Positions 7,152-16,180 of a stretch of DNA of 64,000 nt are shown here, piece by piece; positions within the stretch are counted from its first letter, which is position 1; the number at the start of each line of letters is the position of its first letter. The notes below the pieces were generated by a model, which was given only the letters and a program-made list of their open reading frames with translations, made no database searches and had not been told where the DNA came from. Source of the stretch: Clostridia bacterium (GTDB lineage Bacteria; Bacillota; Clostridia; TANB77; CAG-508); assembly GCA_017510825.1 (NCBI GenBank), contig JAFWMA010000016.1, forward strand, positions 62,001 through 126,000, given 5' to 3'. A program made the translations under genes and the position numbers.

Positions 7152-7253
7152 ACTTAAAGTTTCTGGTATTATACCAGACTTAATTTTATAATCTCCTTTT
7201 GGAGTTTACATATATAACAATAATACATCATGACTAAGAGAAGGAGAGACATT

Positions 7254-7619
7254 ATGCCGGCAGTTGTAATCACAGGGAAGAAACAGGTTGAAGCTGAATA
7301 TAAGGCTATTCAAGAGCTCCAACAAAAATGTGAAAACTGTAGAGTTTTTAAAGGAAAAGAGGCAGACGAGACTTTTATTTACAAAGTTTTAGAATACCAG
7401 TCTGAAGAAGGATATGTTCCAACAGTTGCAATTGCAAGATATGGTAATATCTATGCGATTCAACCACCTGATTATTTAAAAGGAAAACAATGGACAGTTC
7501 TTGAGTTTGTCTTGCGAGAATTAAAGAATAGTCTATTAGTAGTGTTTTCCCCAGAAACTTATAAGTACCTTGGAAAATACAGTTACGGCAAACCATTGAA
7601 CGTTCAGTTGTTCGTTTGA
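7254..7619 (+). CDS. Small hypothetical protein with atypical composition
   Basis: 121 residues from ATG 7254, chosen for the GAAGGAGAG site; 7230 lacks one. The sequence begins MPAVVITGKKQVEAEYKAIQ and contains a C-x2-C pair (ENCRVF area) and a YVPTVAIARYGNIYAIQPPD segment. No family recognised. No signal peptide or membrane helix. Codon use is less AT-biased than in the neighbours (GCC, CCG, CAG, CTC appear often), as in the genes at 9337 and 17008, which suggests a different origin. It has its own promoter and a strong terminator, so it is expressed alone. Confidence 0.65.
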   Translation: MPAVVITGKKQVEAEYKAIQELQQKCENCRVFKGKEADETFIYKVLEYQSEEGYVPTVAIARYGNIYAIQPPDYLKGKQWTVLEFVLRELKNSLLVVFSPETYKYLGKYSYGKPLNVQLFV

Positions 7620-7620
7620 T

Positions 7621-7668
7621 AAAAGTAACCCACCAATAACTTTATAGTTTATTGGTGGGTTACTTTTA
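7621..7668. terminator. Long perfect hairpin terminator
   Basis: AAAAGTAACCCACCAATAA pairs with TTATTGGTGGGTTACTTTT, a 19-bp stem with flanking A and T runs; works in either direction. Confidence 0.85.
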
Positions 7669-7718
7669 TATAGTAAACAAATAGTAATGTTACAGAAGAG
7701 GAAATTTACATAAATATA

Positions 7719-7748
7719 TTGATATTTTCGTTATATATGTGATATAAT
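7719..7748 (+). promoter_or_regulatory. Promoter of the TM-helix protein
   Basis: TTGATA (7719-7724), 18-bp spacer, TATAAT (7743-7748), 72 bp before the ATG at 7820. Confidence 0.65.
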
Positions 7749-7819
7749 GAAAATATGGTATACTACTATTAAAGACAAGTATACCAGAAAAATTATATTA
7801 TTAAATAAGGAGGAGCATT

Positions 7820-9025
7820 ATGGATTACATAGCTCATATATGGATAGACTTCTTAAATGGAGTTCCAGATGTTGTAGCAGCATTGATTATACTAATTTTA
7901 GCTTTTGCAACAGCAACATTAGTCAAATATCTAATTTCTAAATTAATGAAAACTGTTAAGATAGATTTTTTATTTAGCAAAGCAAAAATTGAAGAAGAAA
8001 GAAGAGAAAAAACCAAAGATTTTATTGCTAAATTATTTTACTTTATAACATTTATTCTTTGGATGCCTGGATTTTTCGAAAGACTTGGAATGAATGGTGT
8101 AGCATCACCAATTATAAACATGATGAACATAGTTTTAGCATACCTACCAAACATAATAGGAGCAATTCTATTATTAATAGTTGGGCTATTTATTGCCAAA
8201 ACAGTTAAAGAACTACTAATACCACTATTCAAAAAACTAAAAATAGATCAATATTTGAAAAAAGTAGGAGTTGATTCGAAAAATGAAATATCAGTAGCTG
8301 AAGTTTTTGCAAACACAGTATATGTATTAATTTTAATTCCAATAGTAATTGGAGCATTAAATGTTTTACATATTGATGCAATTTCAAATCCAGCTATTTC
8401 AATGCTAGATACAATATTAGCATATATACCAAAAATAATACTTGCACTAGTAATATTCTTTGTAGGAAAATTCATAGCAAAAATAGTTTTTGCATTACTT
8501 GAAAAACTATTTGAATCAATTGGACTTGATAAAATTTCAGACAAAGTATTTACTACAACAGGAACTAACGTAAATAAAAATGTTTCTCTATCAAAAATAT
8601 TAGCATACATAGTTCAATATGTTATATTAATACTATTCACAGTACAAGCATTAAATGTAATTGAACTAGAAGTATTAACAAAAATAGGAAGTACTATAAT
8701 TGCATATTTACCATATGCAGTAAGTGGAATATTAATGCTAGGAATAGCTATACTACTTGCTAATTATGTACAAAAAATAGTATTAAAATCATTCCCAAAT
8801 AGCAAAGCTACAGCAATACTACTTAAGGTTTTAATAATAATTTTAGGTGTATTTGTTACATTGTATCAATTAGGAGTAGCAACAGATTTAGTAAATTCTG
8901 CATTTATAATTATATTAGGTTCAATAGCGGTTGCTTTGGCTATAGCATTTGGTGTAGGAGGAAGAGAATTTGCTTCACATATGCTTGCTAAAGCTGAGAA
9001 AAAGCTTGATGAAAAGAAAAAATAA
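7820..9025 (+). CDS. Conserved TM-helix (mechanosensitive channel-like) membrane protein
   Basis: 401 residues with about ten hydrophobic segments arranged in repeats. Similar modules recur, such as IDFLNGVPDVVAALIILILA, then INMMNIVLAYLPNIIGAILL, ISMLDTILAYIPKIILALVI and TIIAYLPYAVSGILMLGIAI. This is the repeated conserved TM helix found beside or within MscS-like proteins. The end, VALAIAFGVGGREFASHM, resembles the pore helix and start of the MscS beta domain, but that cytoplasmic domain is missing (tail of about 20 charged residues). Start supported by AGGAGGAG. A role in osmotic or mechanical response is inferred from the family. Confidence 0.75.
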   Translation: MDYIAHIWIDFLNGVPDVVAALIILILAFATATLVKYLISKLMKTVKIDFLFSKAKIEEERREKTKDFIAKLFYFITFILWMPGFFERLGMNGVASPIINMMNIVLAYLPNIIGAILLLIVGLFIAKTVKELLIPLFKKLKIDQYLKKVGVDSKNEISVAEVFANTVYVLILIPIVIGALNVLHIDAISNPAISMLDTILAYIPKIILALVIFFVGKFIAKIVFALLEKLFESIGLDKISDKVFTTTGTNVNKNVSLSKILAYIVQYVILILFTVQALNVIELEVLTKIGSTIIAYLPYAVSGILMLGIAILLANYVQKIVLKSFPNSKATAILLKVLIIILGVFVTLYQLGVATDLVNSAFIIILGSIAVALAIAFGVGGREFASHMLAKAEKKLDEKKK

Positions 9026-9081
9026 AAGTAATATTATAGAACAATAGTGGACACTAATAAAGTTGAAAAAAGCAAATATTC

Positions 9082-9149
9082 TCTGCAAAGTCCGCATTTG
9101 ATTGTTCACCGCGTTAAATTTTATTTCATAAAATTTAGTCGCATTATAT
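9082..9149 (-). repeat. Dispersed repeat family C, copy 1
   Basis: The reverse complement of this 68-bp stretch closely matches 28421-28483: both contain TATAATGCGACTAAATTTTA, then a palindromic middle, then GCGGACTTTGCAG. It fills the gap after the TM-helix gene. The two copies lie in opposite orientation. Apart from this repeat and the terminator, 9026-9336 shows only a TATAAT-like box near 9213 and an ATATGAAT-TCATTCATAT palindrome. Confidence 0.75.
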
Positions 9150-9150
9150 A

Positions 9151-9176
9151 AAAAAGACGACAGAGTCGTCTTTTTT
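9151..9176. terminator. Hairpin terminator
   Basis: AAAAAGACGAC-AGA-GTCGTCTTTTTT: an 11-bp stem with T run, probably ending the transcript of the gene at 7820. Confidence 0.85.
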
Positions 9177-9336
9177 AGTGCTTTAATATAGAAAAAATAC
9201 GTAATTTATGGTATAATAATAACTAGATATATGAATTCATTCATATGTATTGCACTATACTTTTATATTCAAATCTTTGGTTAGGAGGTTTTTTTATAGT
9301 AGATTTATTATCCAATAAAAATGGAATGGAGGAAAA

Positions 9337-10494
9337 ATGGATTACATTATTGTAACGACCATATGCGCCTTATCGCTTTTAATCGGTATACTATCTCTTG
9401 CGGAAAACGAGTTGTTTTCGCAAAAAAAGAAAAACCGGTTTATTGCAATTGCATTGATAGTTCTTTTTGAAATTATTATTGATACAATTGCATTAGAAAT
9501 AGATGGAAAAGCTATAAACTATATTGAATTGTATCGAGGCTTAAAGATTATTGAGTTTATAGTTGCACCATTAATTCCAACGATACTAGGTAGGCTAGTA
9601 GCTCATAAAGTATACTGGAAAAAAATACAAAAGTACTTTTATATAATAATAGTACTTAACACGACAGCACAACTATTAACTTTTTCTATTCCATTAATGT
9701 TTAACATTGATGAGAATGCAGTTTACTCAAGGACCATATTTACTTATTTTTATGTTGCAAGTTTAGTTATATGTTTTATAATGCTAATAATTGCATCTAA
9801 AAAAACATATATACAAAATAATGCAGCTACAGAATTCTCTTTAATTTCTGTAAATGTTTTGTTTTTTATTGGAATGGTCATTAGAGGATTCTTGCCACAA
9901 TCAAATACGGATTGGCTGTGTTTAACACTAGGATATTTCATTTTCATAGTGTATTACTCCAATAGCTATTTGAAGATTGACCCAATAACGTTACTTTCTA
10001 ACCGTAGAGCATTTAATAGCAAGATATCGAATGTTAATTATAGCACAGCGATAATTGTTATTGATGCGAATAACTTTAAAAACATCAATGATGCCTATGG
10101 TCACCAATGTGGTGATTTAGCTCTTTCAAAAATTGCTGAAGCAATTTTTGAGACTTACAGTAAAGTAGGTTATTGCTATCGCACAGGTGGAGATGAGTTT
10201 ACAGTTATTCTAAAAAAGGGTATGCTAACAAAGCTTACCACTGAGACGGAAAACTATGATACCTATAGGATGATTTATAATTTGATGACAGCTCTTAATG
10301 AAAGAGTTAAGGAGATGTCAAAGAAATATTTCATGCTTAGGTACGGCGTTTCTCAGGGGTTTGGAATATACTGGACACCATCTAAGAGGCCTACAGTTGA
10401 AGAGCATATGACCATTGATGAAGTAATAAAAGTTGCAGATGAAAGGATGTATCAGGATAAGTTAAAATTCAAGAAGAGAAATATGGCCTACTAG
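9337..10494 (+). CDS. Membrane-bound diguanylate cyclase (GGDEF domain)
   Basis: 385 residues. Six or so hydrophobic segments in residues 1-205 form a membrane sensor part. A GGDEF domain follows from about 215 (DPITLLSNRRAF), with DANNFKNINDAYGHQCGD and the intact signature RTGGDEF near 283-289, so c-di-GMP synthesis is expected. The RxxD inhibitory site normally just upstream is not seen (YCYRTGGDEF). GGAGG precedes the ATG. Codon use is richer in G and C than in the neighbours. Single-gene unit with a strong terminator; no EAL partner in this window. Confidence 0.9.
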   Translation: MDYIIVTTICALSLLIGILSLAENELFSQKKKNRFIAIALIVLFEIIIDTIALEIDGKAINYIELYRGLKIIEFIVAPLIPTILGRLVAHKVYWKKIQKYFYIIIVLNTTAQLLTFSIPLMFNIDENAVYSRTIFTYFYVASLVICFIMLIIASKKTYIQNNAATEFSLISVNVLFFIGMVIRGFLPQSNTDWLCLTLGYFIFIVYYSNSYLKIDPITLLSNRRAFNSKISNVNYSTAIIVIDANNFKNINDAYGHQCGDLALSKIAEAIFETYSKVGYCYRTGGDEFTVILKKGMLTKLTTETENYDTYRMIYNLMTALNERVKEMSKKYFMLRYGVSQGFGIYWTPSKRPTVEEHMTIDEVIKVADERMYQDKLKFKKRNMAY

Positions 10495-10523
10495 GTCTTC
10501 TAATAGAGAGGATATAAAGGTAG

Positions 10524-10564
10524 CACACAATCCAGGCATAAATGCCTGGATTGTGTGTTTTTTT
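10524..10564. terminator. Strong terminator after the GGDEF gene
   Basis: CACACAATCCAGGCA pairs with TGCCTGGATTGTGTG (15 bp, four-base loop) followed by a long T run. Confidence 0.9.
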
Positions 10565-10609
10565 ATATAATTATTAATGTCTGCTATTGTTCTGTAAGTT
10601 GGCAGATTG

Positions 10610-10662
10610 TGTGCAATTACGAACAGGCACTTTCTGCACACAAACGCCTTTATCTAATTGCA
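10610..10662. repeat. Inverted-repeat element family B, copy 1
   Basis: Starts TGTGCAATTA and ends TAATTGCA, and carries ACAGGCACTTTCTGCACA. The same ends and core occur at 43162-43258 and, more diverged, at 50796-50983. This copy is short, with only the left half of the inner palindrome. Confidence 0.7.
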
Positions 10663-10736
10663 TTAAATTATTGTAAATAAAATTTATATATGATAGAATT
10701 GCATTATAAAAATTAATATAAGATGGAGGAATACTT

Positions 10737-11477
10737 ATGAATAAATATTATAAAAGAATAATCACAGTTGTTGTTATAGTAGTATTGGCATTGATAATAC
10801 AGCATTTTTATCCAGATGTTATAAAAATAGGAGAACAAGATAATACAGTAAAAACATCACAGAGTCAAACATTACATTCATATGAAATAGCGGATATACC
10901 AGAATATAAAAACGAACCTTTTGTGTATATAAATGATAATAATCCCAATTTTACTGAAGAAGATTATACAACAGAAAGTTTTGAAAAATACTCTGAGCTT
11001 GATAGTTTAGGAAGATGCGGTGTGGCATATGCAAATGTTTGCAGAGCAATAATGCCTCCAGAAGGAGATAAAAGAGGCGAAATTAGCTCTGTTCGTCCAT
11101 CAGGGTGGAAGCAAAAAAAATATGATGGAGAGTACTTATATAATAGATGTCACTTAATTGGATACCAACTTTCAGATGAGGATGCCAACAAACAAAATTT
11201 AATTACTGGGACAAGGTATTTTAATGTAACAGGAATGCTACCTTTTGAAAATCAAGTTGCTGATTACATTAAACATCAAGCTAAAGGAGAGGATAAACAT
11301 ATATTGTATAGGGTTACTCCTATTTATAAAGACAATAATTTAGTTGCAAATGGTGTTGAAATGGAAGCATATTCTGTAGAAGACAATGGAGAAGGTGTAA
11401 AATTTAATGTATTTGTTTATAATGTTCAACCAGGAATAAAAATTAATTATGAAACAGGTGAAAGCAACAAAGAATAA
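10737..11477 (+). CDS. DNA/RNA non-specific endonuclease, secreted or membrane-anchored
   Basis: 246 residues. Residues 7-25 form a signal anchor. The mature part matches the non-specific endonuclease fold of streptococcal EndA type: VYINDNNPNF, then LDSLGRCGVAYANVC, RPSGWKQKKYDGEYLYNRCH with the catalytic His at about 139, LIGYQLSDEDANKQNLITGT, and RYFNVTGMLPFENQV with the metal-binding Asn. Acts outside the membrane on nucleic acids, for nutrition or uptake. ATG preceded by GGAGG. Stand-alone unit. Function from clear family motifs. Confidence 0.88.
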   Translation: MNKYYKRIITVVVIVVLALIIQHFYPDVIKIGEQDNTVKTSQSQTLHSYEIADIPEYKNEPFVYINDNNPNFTEEDYTTESFEKYSELDSLGRCGVAYANVCRAIMPPEGDKRGEISSVRPSGWKQKKYDGEYLYNRCHLIGYQLSDEDANKQNLITGTRYFNVTGMLPFENQVADYIKHQAKGEDKHILYRVTPIYKDNNLVANGVEMEAYSVEDNGEGVKFNVFVYNVQPGIKINYETGESNKE

Positions 11478-11549
11478 AAATGTTAATTTTAAAATTTTAA
11501 TATGAAGTCATTTTTGAATAATTGACAGTAAAAAAAGATATGGAAAATA

Positions 11550-11578
11550 TTGACAAAGCAAACAAAAAGATATATAAT
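11550..11578 (+). promoter_or_regulatory. Near-consensus sigma-A promoter
   Basis: TTGACA (11550-11555), 17-bp spacer, TATAAT (11573-11578): both boxes perfect. Drives the gene at 11655. Confidence 0.85.
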
Positions 11579-11654
11579 ACTATCAGTTAATTCTATAAAT
11601 TTAATTCTTTAGATAATTCCAAGAGTATATAATAGTATTAAAGGAGGAATGCTG

Positions 11655-12329
11655 ATGGATTTAAACATTTTAAATAATATGAAAATTGGAACAAAAGGAA
11701 ACGACTTTATTTTTTCATTTATTGATGAACTTACACAAGCAATAAATAATAGAAAAGAAAAGGAGAATAACATGAACCTACAAAATAATGAAGATTTATC
11801 AACCAAAAGCCGAGATGAATTTGTAATAAAAAGAAATGAAATACTAACAGAATACGCAAACGAAACATCTAATAAAGGAATAATGTATTATATATACGAT
11901 AAAAACTCAAATAATGAAAATATATTTAATGCAACAATATGTGAAAATGGAAAAAGTCACGAAATAGTAGAACTAGATAAAAATCAACTTCCAAATGAAG
12001 TTGAAATTGGAAGTGTGTTAAGAAATAATAATAACAATTATTACATAGATGAACAAGCAACAGTCAAAATAAAAAACAGATTAGATAATATAAAAAACAA
12101 TTTAATAAAAAAGCAAAACTTAGAATTAGAAAATAACCGTATAGAAGGACACATATATGAAGTTAGTGAGGTTGGAAGTGATCGAGTGTATTTATTTGAC
12201 ATATCTATAGATGACAGCAACGGAGTAGACGAAATTGAAGAAAGAAATATTAGTGAAGAATTGTTAAGTGCATTAAATGAAGGAGATACATTAATATATG
12301 AAAATGGTGAATATAGATTAAACAGTTAA
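11655..12329 (+). CDS. Hypothetical protein with DUF3006-like segments
   Basis: 224 residues from ATG 11655; AAGGAGG ends at 11647, seven bases away, whereas the ATG at 11649 is too close. The N-terminus is charged (NRKEKENNMN). The middle contains a segment (LPNEVEIGSVL, then YYIDEQATVKIKNRL) that resembles the end of DUF3006 proteins, and RIEGHIYEVSEVGSDRVYLF looks like a second, related beta-rich repeat. No signal peptide or catalytic motif. It is preceded by a near-perfect promoter and followed by a terminator, so probably well expressed and monocistronic. Function unknown. Confidence 0.65.
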   Translation: MDLNILNNMKIGTKGNDFIFSFIDELTQAINNRKEKENNMNLQNNEDLSTKSRDEFVIKRNEILTEYANETSNKGIMYYIYDKNSNNENIFNATICENGKSHEIVELDKNQLPNEVEIGSVLRNNNNNYYIDEQATVKIKNRLDNIKNNLIKKQNLELENNRIEGHIYEVSEVGSDRVYLFDISIDDSNGVDEIEERNISEELLSALNEGDTLIYENGEYRLNS

Positions 12330-12344
12330 AATAGTAAAGGATTT

Positions 12345-12379
12345 AAAGCAAGATGGTCTACATAAACATCTTGCTTTTT
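12345..12379. terminator. Hairpin terminator
   Basis: AAAGCAAGATG pairs with CATCTTGCTTT and is followed by T residues. Confidence 0.85.
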
Positions 12380-12428
12380 GCAAGTTTATATAGTAAAATA
12401 TAAGTATAATTTGTTTGGAGGAATAGCA

Positions 12429-13889
12429 ATGAATAGCATTGGTTTTGACAGTGAAAAGTATTTAAAAATACAAAGTGAAAAAATATCTGAAAGAATAAAA
12501 ATGTTTGACAATAAATTATATTTAGAATTTGGAGGTAAAATATTTGATGATTATCATGCAGCAAGAGTTTTACCGGGATTTAAACCAGATAATAAGATAA
12601 GATTATTACAACAATTTAAGGATGATTTAGAAGTTATTTTTTGTATTAACTCAGCCGATATTGAAAAAAGTAAAATTAGAGCAGATTATGGAATAAGCTA
12701 TGAACTAGAGCTAATTAGACTTATAGAAAAATTACAAGGGTTAGAAATATTAATTAACAGTGTTGTTGTAACAATGTATAATGGTGAAAATAGTGTTGAG
12801 CGTTTAAAAAAAATCCTAGATGACAAAAAAATAAAAATGTACATACATAAACCAACAGAAGGATACCCAGACAATGTAGATTTGATTGCTAGTGAAAGTG
12901 GATATGGTAAAAATCCATACATTAAAACAACGAAAAAACTAGTTGTAGTAACTGCACCAGGACCTAACAGTGGAAAACTAGGAACATGTTTATCACAGCT
13001 TTATCATGAATATAAAAACGGTATAAAAGCCGGATACGCAAAATTTGAAACTTTCCCAGTGTGGAATTTAAGTTTATTGGACCCAGTAAATATTGCATAT
13101 GAATCTGCAACTGCTGATTTAAAAGATGTAAATATGATTGATCCATTTCACCTTGAAGCTTATGGAGAGTATGCAGTAAATTATAACAGAGATATTTCAA
13201 CATTTCCAATTTTAAAGAATATTTTGTATAAAATAACAGGAAAAGAAATATACAAATCTCCTACTGACATGGGAGTTAATATGATAAAACAATGCATAAT
13301 AGATGAAGAAATAGTAAAAAAAGCAGCAACGGAAGAAATAATTAGAAGACACTATATTACATTATGTGATTATAAGCAAAAGATTTGTGAAAAAGATGTA
13401 GTAGAACAATCTAAATCTTTAATGGATAAACTTGAATTATCATTATCAGATAGAGAAGTAGCTAGAGTAGCAAATGATACATCTAAAATAAAAGGCACAA
13501 ATGTATTAGCTATAAAATTAAATAATGGAAAAATAATAACAGGAAAAGAAACAAAAATTTTAAGTTGTACAAGTGCTGCTTTCCTAAATGCAATTAAAGA
13601 ATTAACAAATATTCCAGATCAGGAGTATTTGCTTTCTCCTGCAGTTTTAGATGGAATATATAAAATGAAACAAAAAACATCATACAATACTTCATATTTT
13701 TTAAACTTGCCAGAAGTACTAATTGCTCTAAGTATTTGTTCAGTTACAAATCCAATAATAGAAAAAGCAATTAATGAGCTTGAAAAACTTAGAGGGTGTG
13801 ATGCTCATGCTAGCTATATGATTGAAAAAGGAGAATTAAATGCAATAAAAAATCTCGGCATTAGTTTGACCTGTGAACCAATAATGTAG
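12429..13889 (+). CDS. DUF1846 family protein
   Basis: 486 residues from ATG 12429 (GGAGG 10 bp upstream; the start at 12378 lies inside the terminator). The sequence begins MNSIGFDSEKYLKIQSEKIS and carries the family's EFGGKIFDDYHAARVLPGF, then CINSADIEKSK, the TAPGPNSGKLGTCLSQLYHE block and KFETFPVWNLSLLDPVNIAY. The conserved GPNSGKLGT segment suggests nucleotide or phosphate binding, but no reaction is established for the family. Length matches. Cytoplasmic, monocistronic. Family call confident, function unknown. Confidence 0.88.
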   Translation: MNSIGFDSEKYLKIQSEKISERIKMFDNKLYLEFGGKIFDDYHAARVLPGFKPDNKIRLLQQFKDDLEVIFCINSADIEKSKIRADYGISYELELIRLIEKLQGLEILINSVVVTMYNGENSVERLKKILDDKKIKMYIHKPTEGYPDNVDLIASESGYGKNPYIKTTKKLVVVTAPGPNSGKLGTCLSQLYHEYKNGIKAGYAKFETFPVWNLSLLDPVNIAYESATADLKDVNMIDPFHLEAYGEYAVNYNRDISTFPILKNILYKITGKEIYKSPTDMGVNMIKQCIIDEEIVKKAATEEIIRRHYITLCDYKQKICEKDVVEQSKSLMDKLELSLSDREVARVANDTSKIKGTNVLAIKLNNGKIITGKETKILSCTSAAFLNAIKELTNIPDQEYLLSPAVLDGIYKMKQKTSYNTSYFLNLPEVLIALSICSVTNPIIEKAINELEKLRGCDAHASYMIEKGELNAIKNLGISLTCEPIM

Positions 13890-13996
13890 CTTTGGAGTTA
13901 ATACTACAAAAAAGTCACATAAGAATGGAATATTTAGAAATAGAAAATAAAAAATATATTTAAGCGGTATATAAAATATTTATAATAAAAAGTTTC

Positions 13997-14035
13997 AGCA
14001 ATGGAAATTGTTTAAAATAACAATTTTTTATTGCT
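13997..14035 (+). terminator. AT-rich hairpin terminator
   Basis: AGCAAT-GGAAATTG with CAATTTTTTATTGCT forms a two-part stem with T residues, about 110 bp after the DUF1846 gene. Confidence 0.55.
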
Positions 14036-14115
14036 ATTTTTATGCAATTTTATTCTCATAAAGTTAATGAATTTGAATAATATATAACAACTAAAAAGAG
14101 AAAGGAATTTAATTT

Positions 14116-15516
14116 ATGAAAAAGTTTTTGTTTAGTTTAATAGCATTATGTATTTTTCTATTTAGTACAATAACAATAGCATATGGTACTGAATTAGAAA
14201 TACCAGTATGGAACCAAAAAATAATAAATGAAGAAACTAATAAGGCAATAGGTAATGAAATAAAAAAAACATCTGACAAAAATATCAATGATTTAAAAAT
14301 AAAAGAGAATAGTGAAAATAATTCAAATGAACTGATAACTGATAAAATTGAGGACAACTCAAATATAATAAAAACAAGCACTGACAATATAAATAATCAA
14401 CATAGTCTTAAACCTATAAAAACTACAGAAACGAATAATTCATTAAACTTAACATCAGGAGGAGCTATTTTAATAGAACAAAATTCTGGGAAGATATTAT
14501 ATGACTATAATATGCATGAAAAACTAAGACCTGCTTCAGTTACTAAAGTAATGACAATTTTATTAATTATGGAAGCACTAGATTCAGGGCAAATTTCATT
14601 ATCAGACAAAGTACCATGTACAGAAGATTCGGCTAAAATGGGAGGATCACAAATATGGCTTAATACAACAGAAGAATTAACAGTAGATGAAATGCTAAAA
14701 GCAATTTGTGTTGTCAGTGCAAATGACTGTACAGTTGCAATGGCAAATTATTTAGCAGGTTCTCAAGAAGCCTTTGTTGAAAAAATGAATCAAAGAGCTA
14801 AAGACCTAGGAATGAATGATACAACATTTAAAAACTGCCATGGAATAGATGAAGACGGACATGTAACATCTGCATATGATATAGCTGTAATGTCAAGAGA
14901 GCTTTTAATGAACCATCCAAAAATAACAGAGTATACAACAATTTATATGGATTCACTAAGAGATGGTAAATCTCAATTAGTAAATACAAATAAATTAGTA
15001 AGAAATTATGAAGGATGTACAGGATTAAAAACTGGTTCAACCTCAATAGCATTATTTAATTTGTCAGCAAGTGCAACAAGAAATGGGCTAGATTTAATAG
15101 CTGTAATAATGAGAGCAGAAACTAGTAAGATAAGATTTAGCGAAGCTAGTAAATTATTAAATTATGGGTTTGGAAACTATCAATACAAACAAATTGCAAA
15201 AAAGGGAGAAATAGTTGGAGAATGTACAGTAAATAAAGGACTAAAACCAACAACGAACGCAATCATAGAAAGTGATTTTGGATTCATAACAAATAAAAAT
15301 GACAAAGAAGAAATAGAACAAAATGTTGAAATTTATAGCAATGTATTTGCACCAATTCAAACAGGTCAAAAAGTTGGAGAAATAATATACAAAACAAAAG
15401 CTGGAGAAGAAATAGGCAAGGTAAATTTAATAACGACAGAAGAAATAGATAAATATGGATTTGGAACAATGACAAGAGATTTATATAAAAAATGGTTTAC
15501 ATTACTAAGAAATTAG
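14116..15516 (+). CDS. D-alanyl-D-alanine carboxypeptidase (PBP5/DacF type)
   Basis: 466 residues. Signal peptide at 1-24 (FSLIALCIFLFSTITIAYG), then a low-complexity Asn/Lys-rich linker to about 110. The serine peptidase S11 domain has all three active-site motifs: SVTK at 141-144 (nucleophile Ser141), SAN at 201-203 and KTG at 305-307. The C-terminal beta domain (GEIVGECTVNKGLKPTTNAI onward) follows. It trims the terminal D-Ala from peptidoglycan stem peptides outside the membrane. A C-terminal amphipathic anchor may be the last 20 residues. The long linker is unusual. Sporulation-specific DacF or general DacA cannot be decided. Confidence 0.9.
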   Translation: MKKFLFSLIALCIFLFSTITIAYGTELEIPVWNQKIINEETNKAIGNEIKKTSDKNINDLKIKENSENNSNELITDKIEDNSNIIKTSTDNINNQHSLKPIKTTETNNSLNLTSGGAILIEQNSGKILYDYNMHEKLRPASVTKVMTILLIMEALDSGQISLSDKVPCTEDSAKMGGSQIWLNTTEELTVDEMLKAICVVSANDCTVAMANYLAGSQEAFVEKMNQRAKDLGMNDTTFKNCHGIDEDGHVTSAYDIAVMSRELLMNHPKITEYTTIYMDSLRDGKSQLVNTNKLVRNYEGCTGLKTGSTSIALFNLSASATRNGLDLIAVIMRAETSKIRFSEASKLLNYGFGNYQYKQIAKKGEIVGECTVNKGLKPTTNAIIESDFGFITNKNDKEEIEQNVEIYSNVFAPIQTGQKVGEIIYKTKAGEEIGKVNLITTEEIDKYGFGTMTRDLYKKWFTLLRN

Positions 15517-15587
15517 AGTTGGTTTTCTTCCGTCGAAGTTAATGCAATAATGGTATGTAACCAACAACTAATAGTGATTTGTAACAA

Positions 15588-15622
15588 AAAAATATCAATT
15601 GAAATAATTATTGATATTTTGT
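15588..15622 (+). terminator. Terminator after the carboxypeptidase gene
   Basis: AAAAATATCAATT pairs with AATTATTGATATTTT, followed by GTTTTTTT; its right arm overlaps the next promoter. Confidence 0.7.
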
Positions 15623-15639
15623 TTTTTTATTGGTATAAT
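15611..15639 (+). promoter_or_regulatory. Promoter of dtd, overlapping a terminator
   Basis: TTGATA (15611-15616), 17-bp spacer, TATAAT (15634-15639). The -35 box is inside the right arm of the preceding terminator, a compact arrangement. Confidence 0.7.
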
Positions 15640-15707
15640 GAAATCATGAATGAAAAATGTAGGAATATAAGTTATTTAACAGTTTAAAAACGGTAAAGGA
15701 GTGCATA

Positions 15708-16142
15708 ATGAAAGTTTTAGTACAGAGAGTTAAACATGCAAGTGTAGAAGTTGATGGAAAAATAGTTGGAAAAATCGAAAAAGGACTGTTGTTACTTGTT
15801 GGAGTAACTCATGATGATGATGAATCAAAGGCGGATTTTCTAGCAAAAAAAGTATGTAATTTGAGAATCTTTAGAGATGAAGAGGACAAAATGAACTTAA
15901 GTGTAAAAGATATAGATGGAGAACTGTTAATAATATCTCAATTTACACTGTATGGAGATGCCAGAAAGGGAAATAGACCATCTTTTATAGAAGCTGCAAA
16001 AACTGAACAAGCAAATGAACTTTATGAATATTTTTGTGAAAAATGTTCTGAAGAAGTAGAAATTCAGAAAGGAATTTTTGGAGCTGATATGAAGGTTGAG
16101 CTTTTAAATGATGGACCAGTAACAATGTTGCTTGAAAAATAA
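15708..16142 (+). CDS. dtd: D-aminoacyl-tRNA deacylase
   Basis: 144 residues, the full length of the family. It hydrolyses D-amino acids mischarged on tRNA in the cytoplasm. Visible motifs: N-terminal [18 protein letters not shown], the catalytic [17 protein letters not shown] block near 78-94 (SQFTLYG is the active-site signature) and the C-terminal DGPVT motif near 135-139 that recognises the chirality of the substrate. The ATG has GGAG at the correct spacing. The MBL-fold gene at 16181 follows 38 bp later and is probably cotranscribed. Confidence 0.95.
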   Translation: MKVLVQRVKHASVEVDGKIVGKIEKGLLLLVGVTHDDDESKADFLAKKVCNLRIFRDEEDKMNLSVKDIDGELLIISQFTLYGDARKGNRPSFIEAAKTEQANELYEYFCEKCSEEVEIQKGIFGADMKVELLNDGPVTMLLEK

Positions 16143-16180
16143 AACAGAATAGATAAAAAAATAAGAAAGGAGTAAGAAAT

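Noticed and set aside
7747-7941. 64-residue ORF overlapping the TM-helix gene start
   Set aside because: It starts at the -10 box and overlaps the conserved gene in another frame without a ribosome site.
9177-9336. c-di-GMP riboswitch before the GGDEF gene
   Set aside because: No recognisable GEMM core or paired stems; only a short ATATGAAT-type palindrome.
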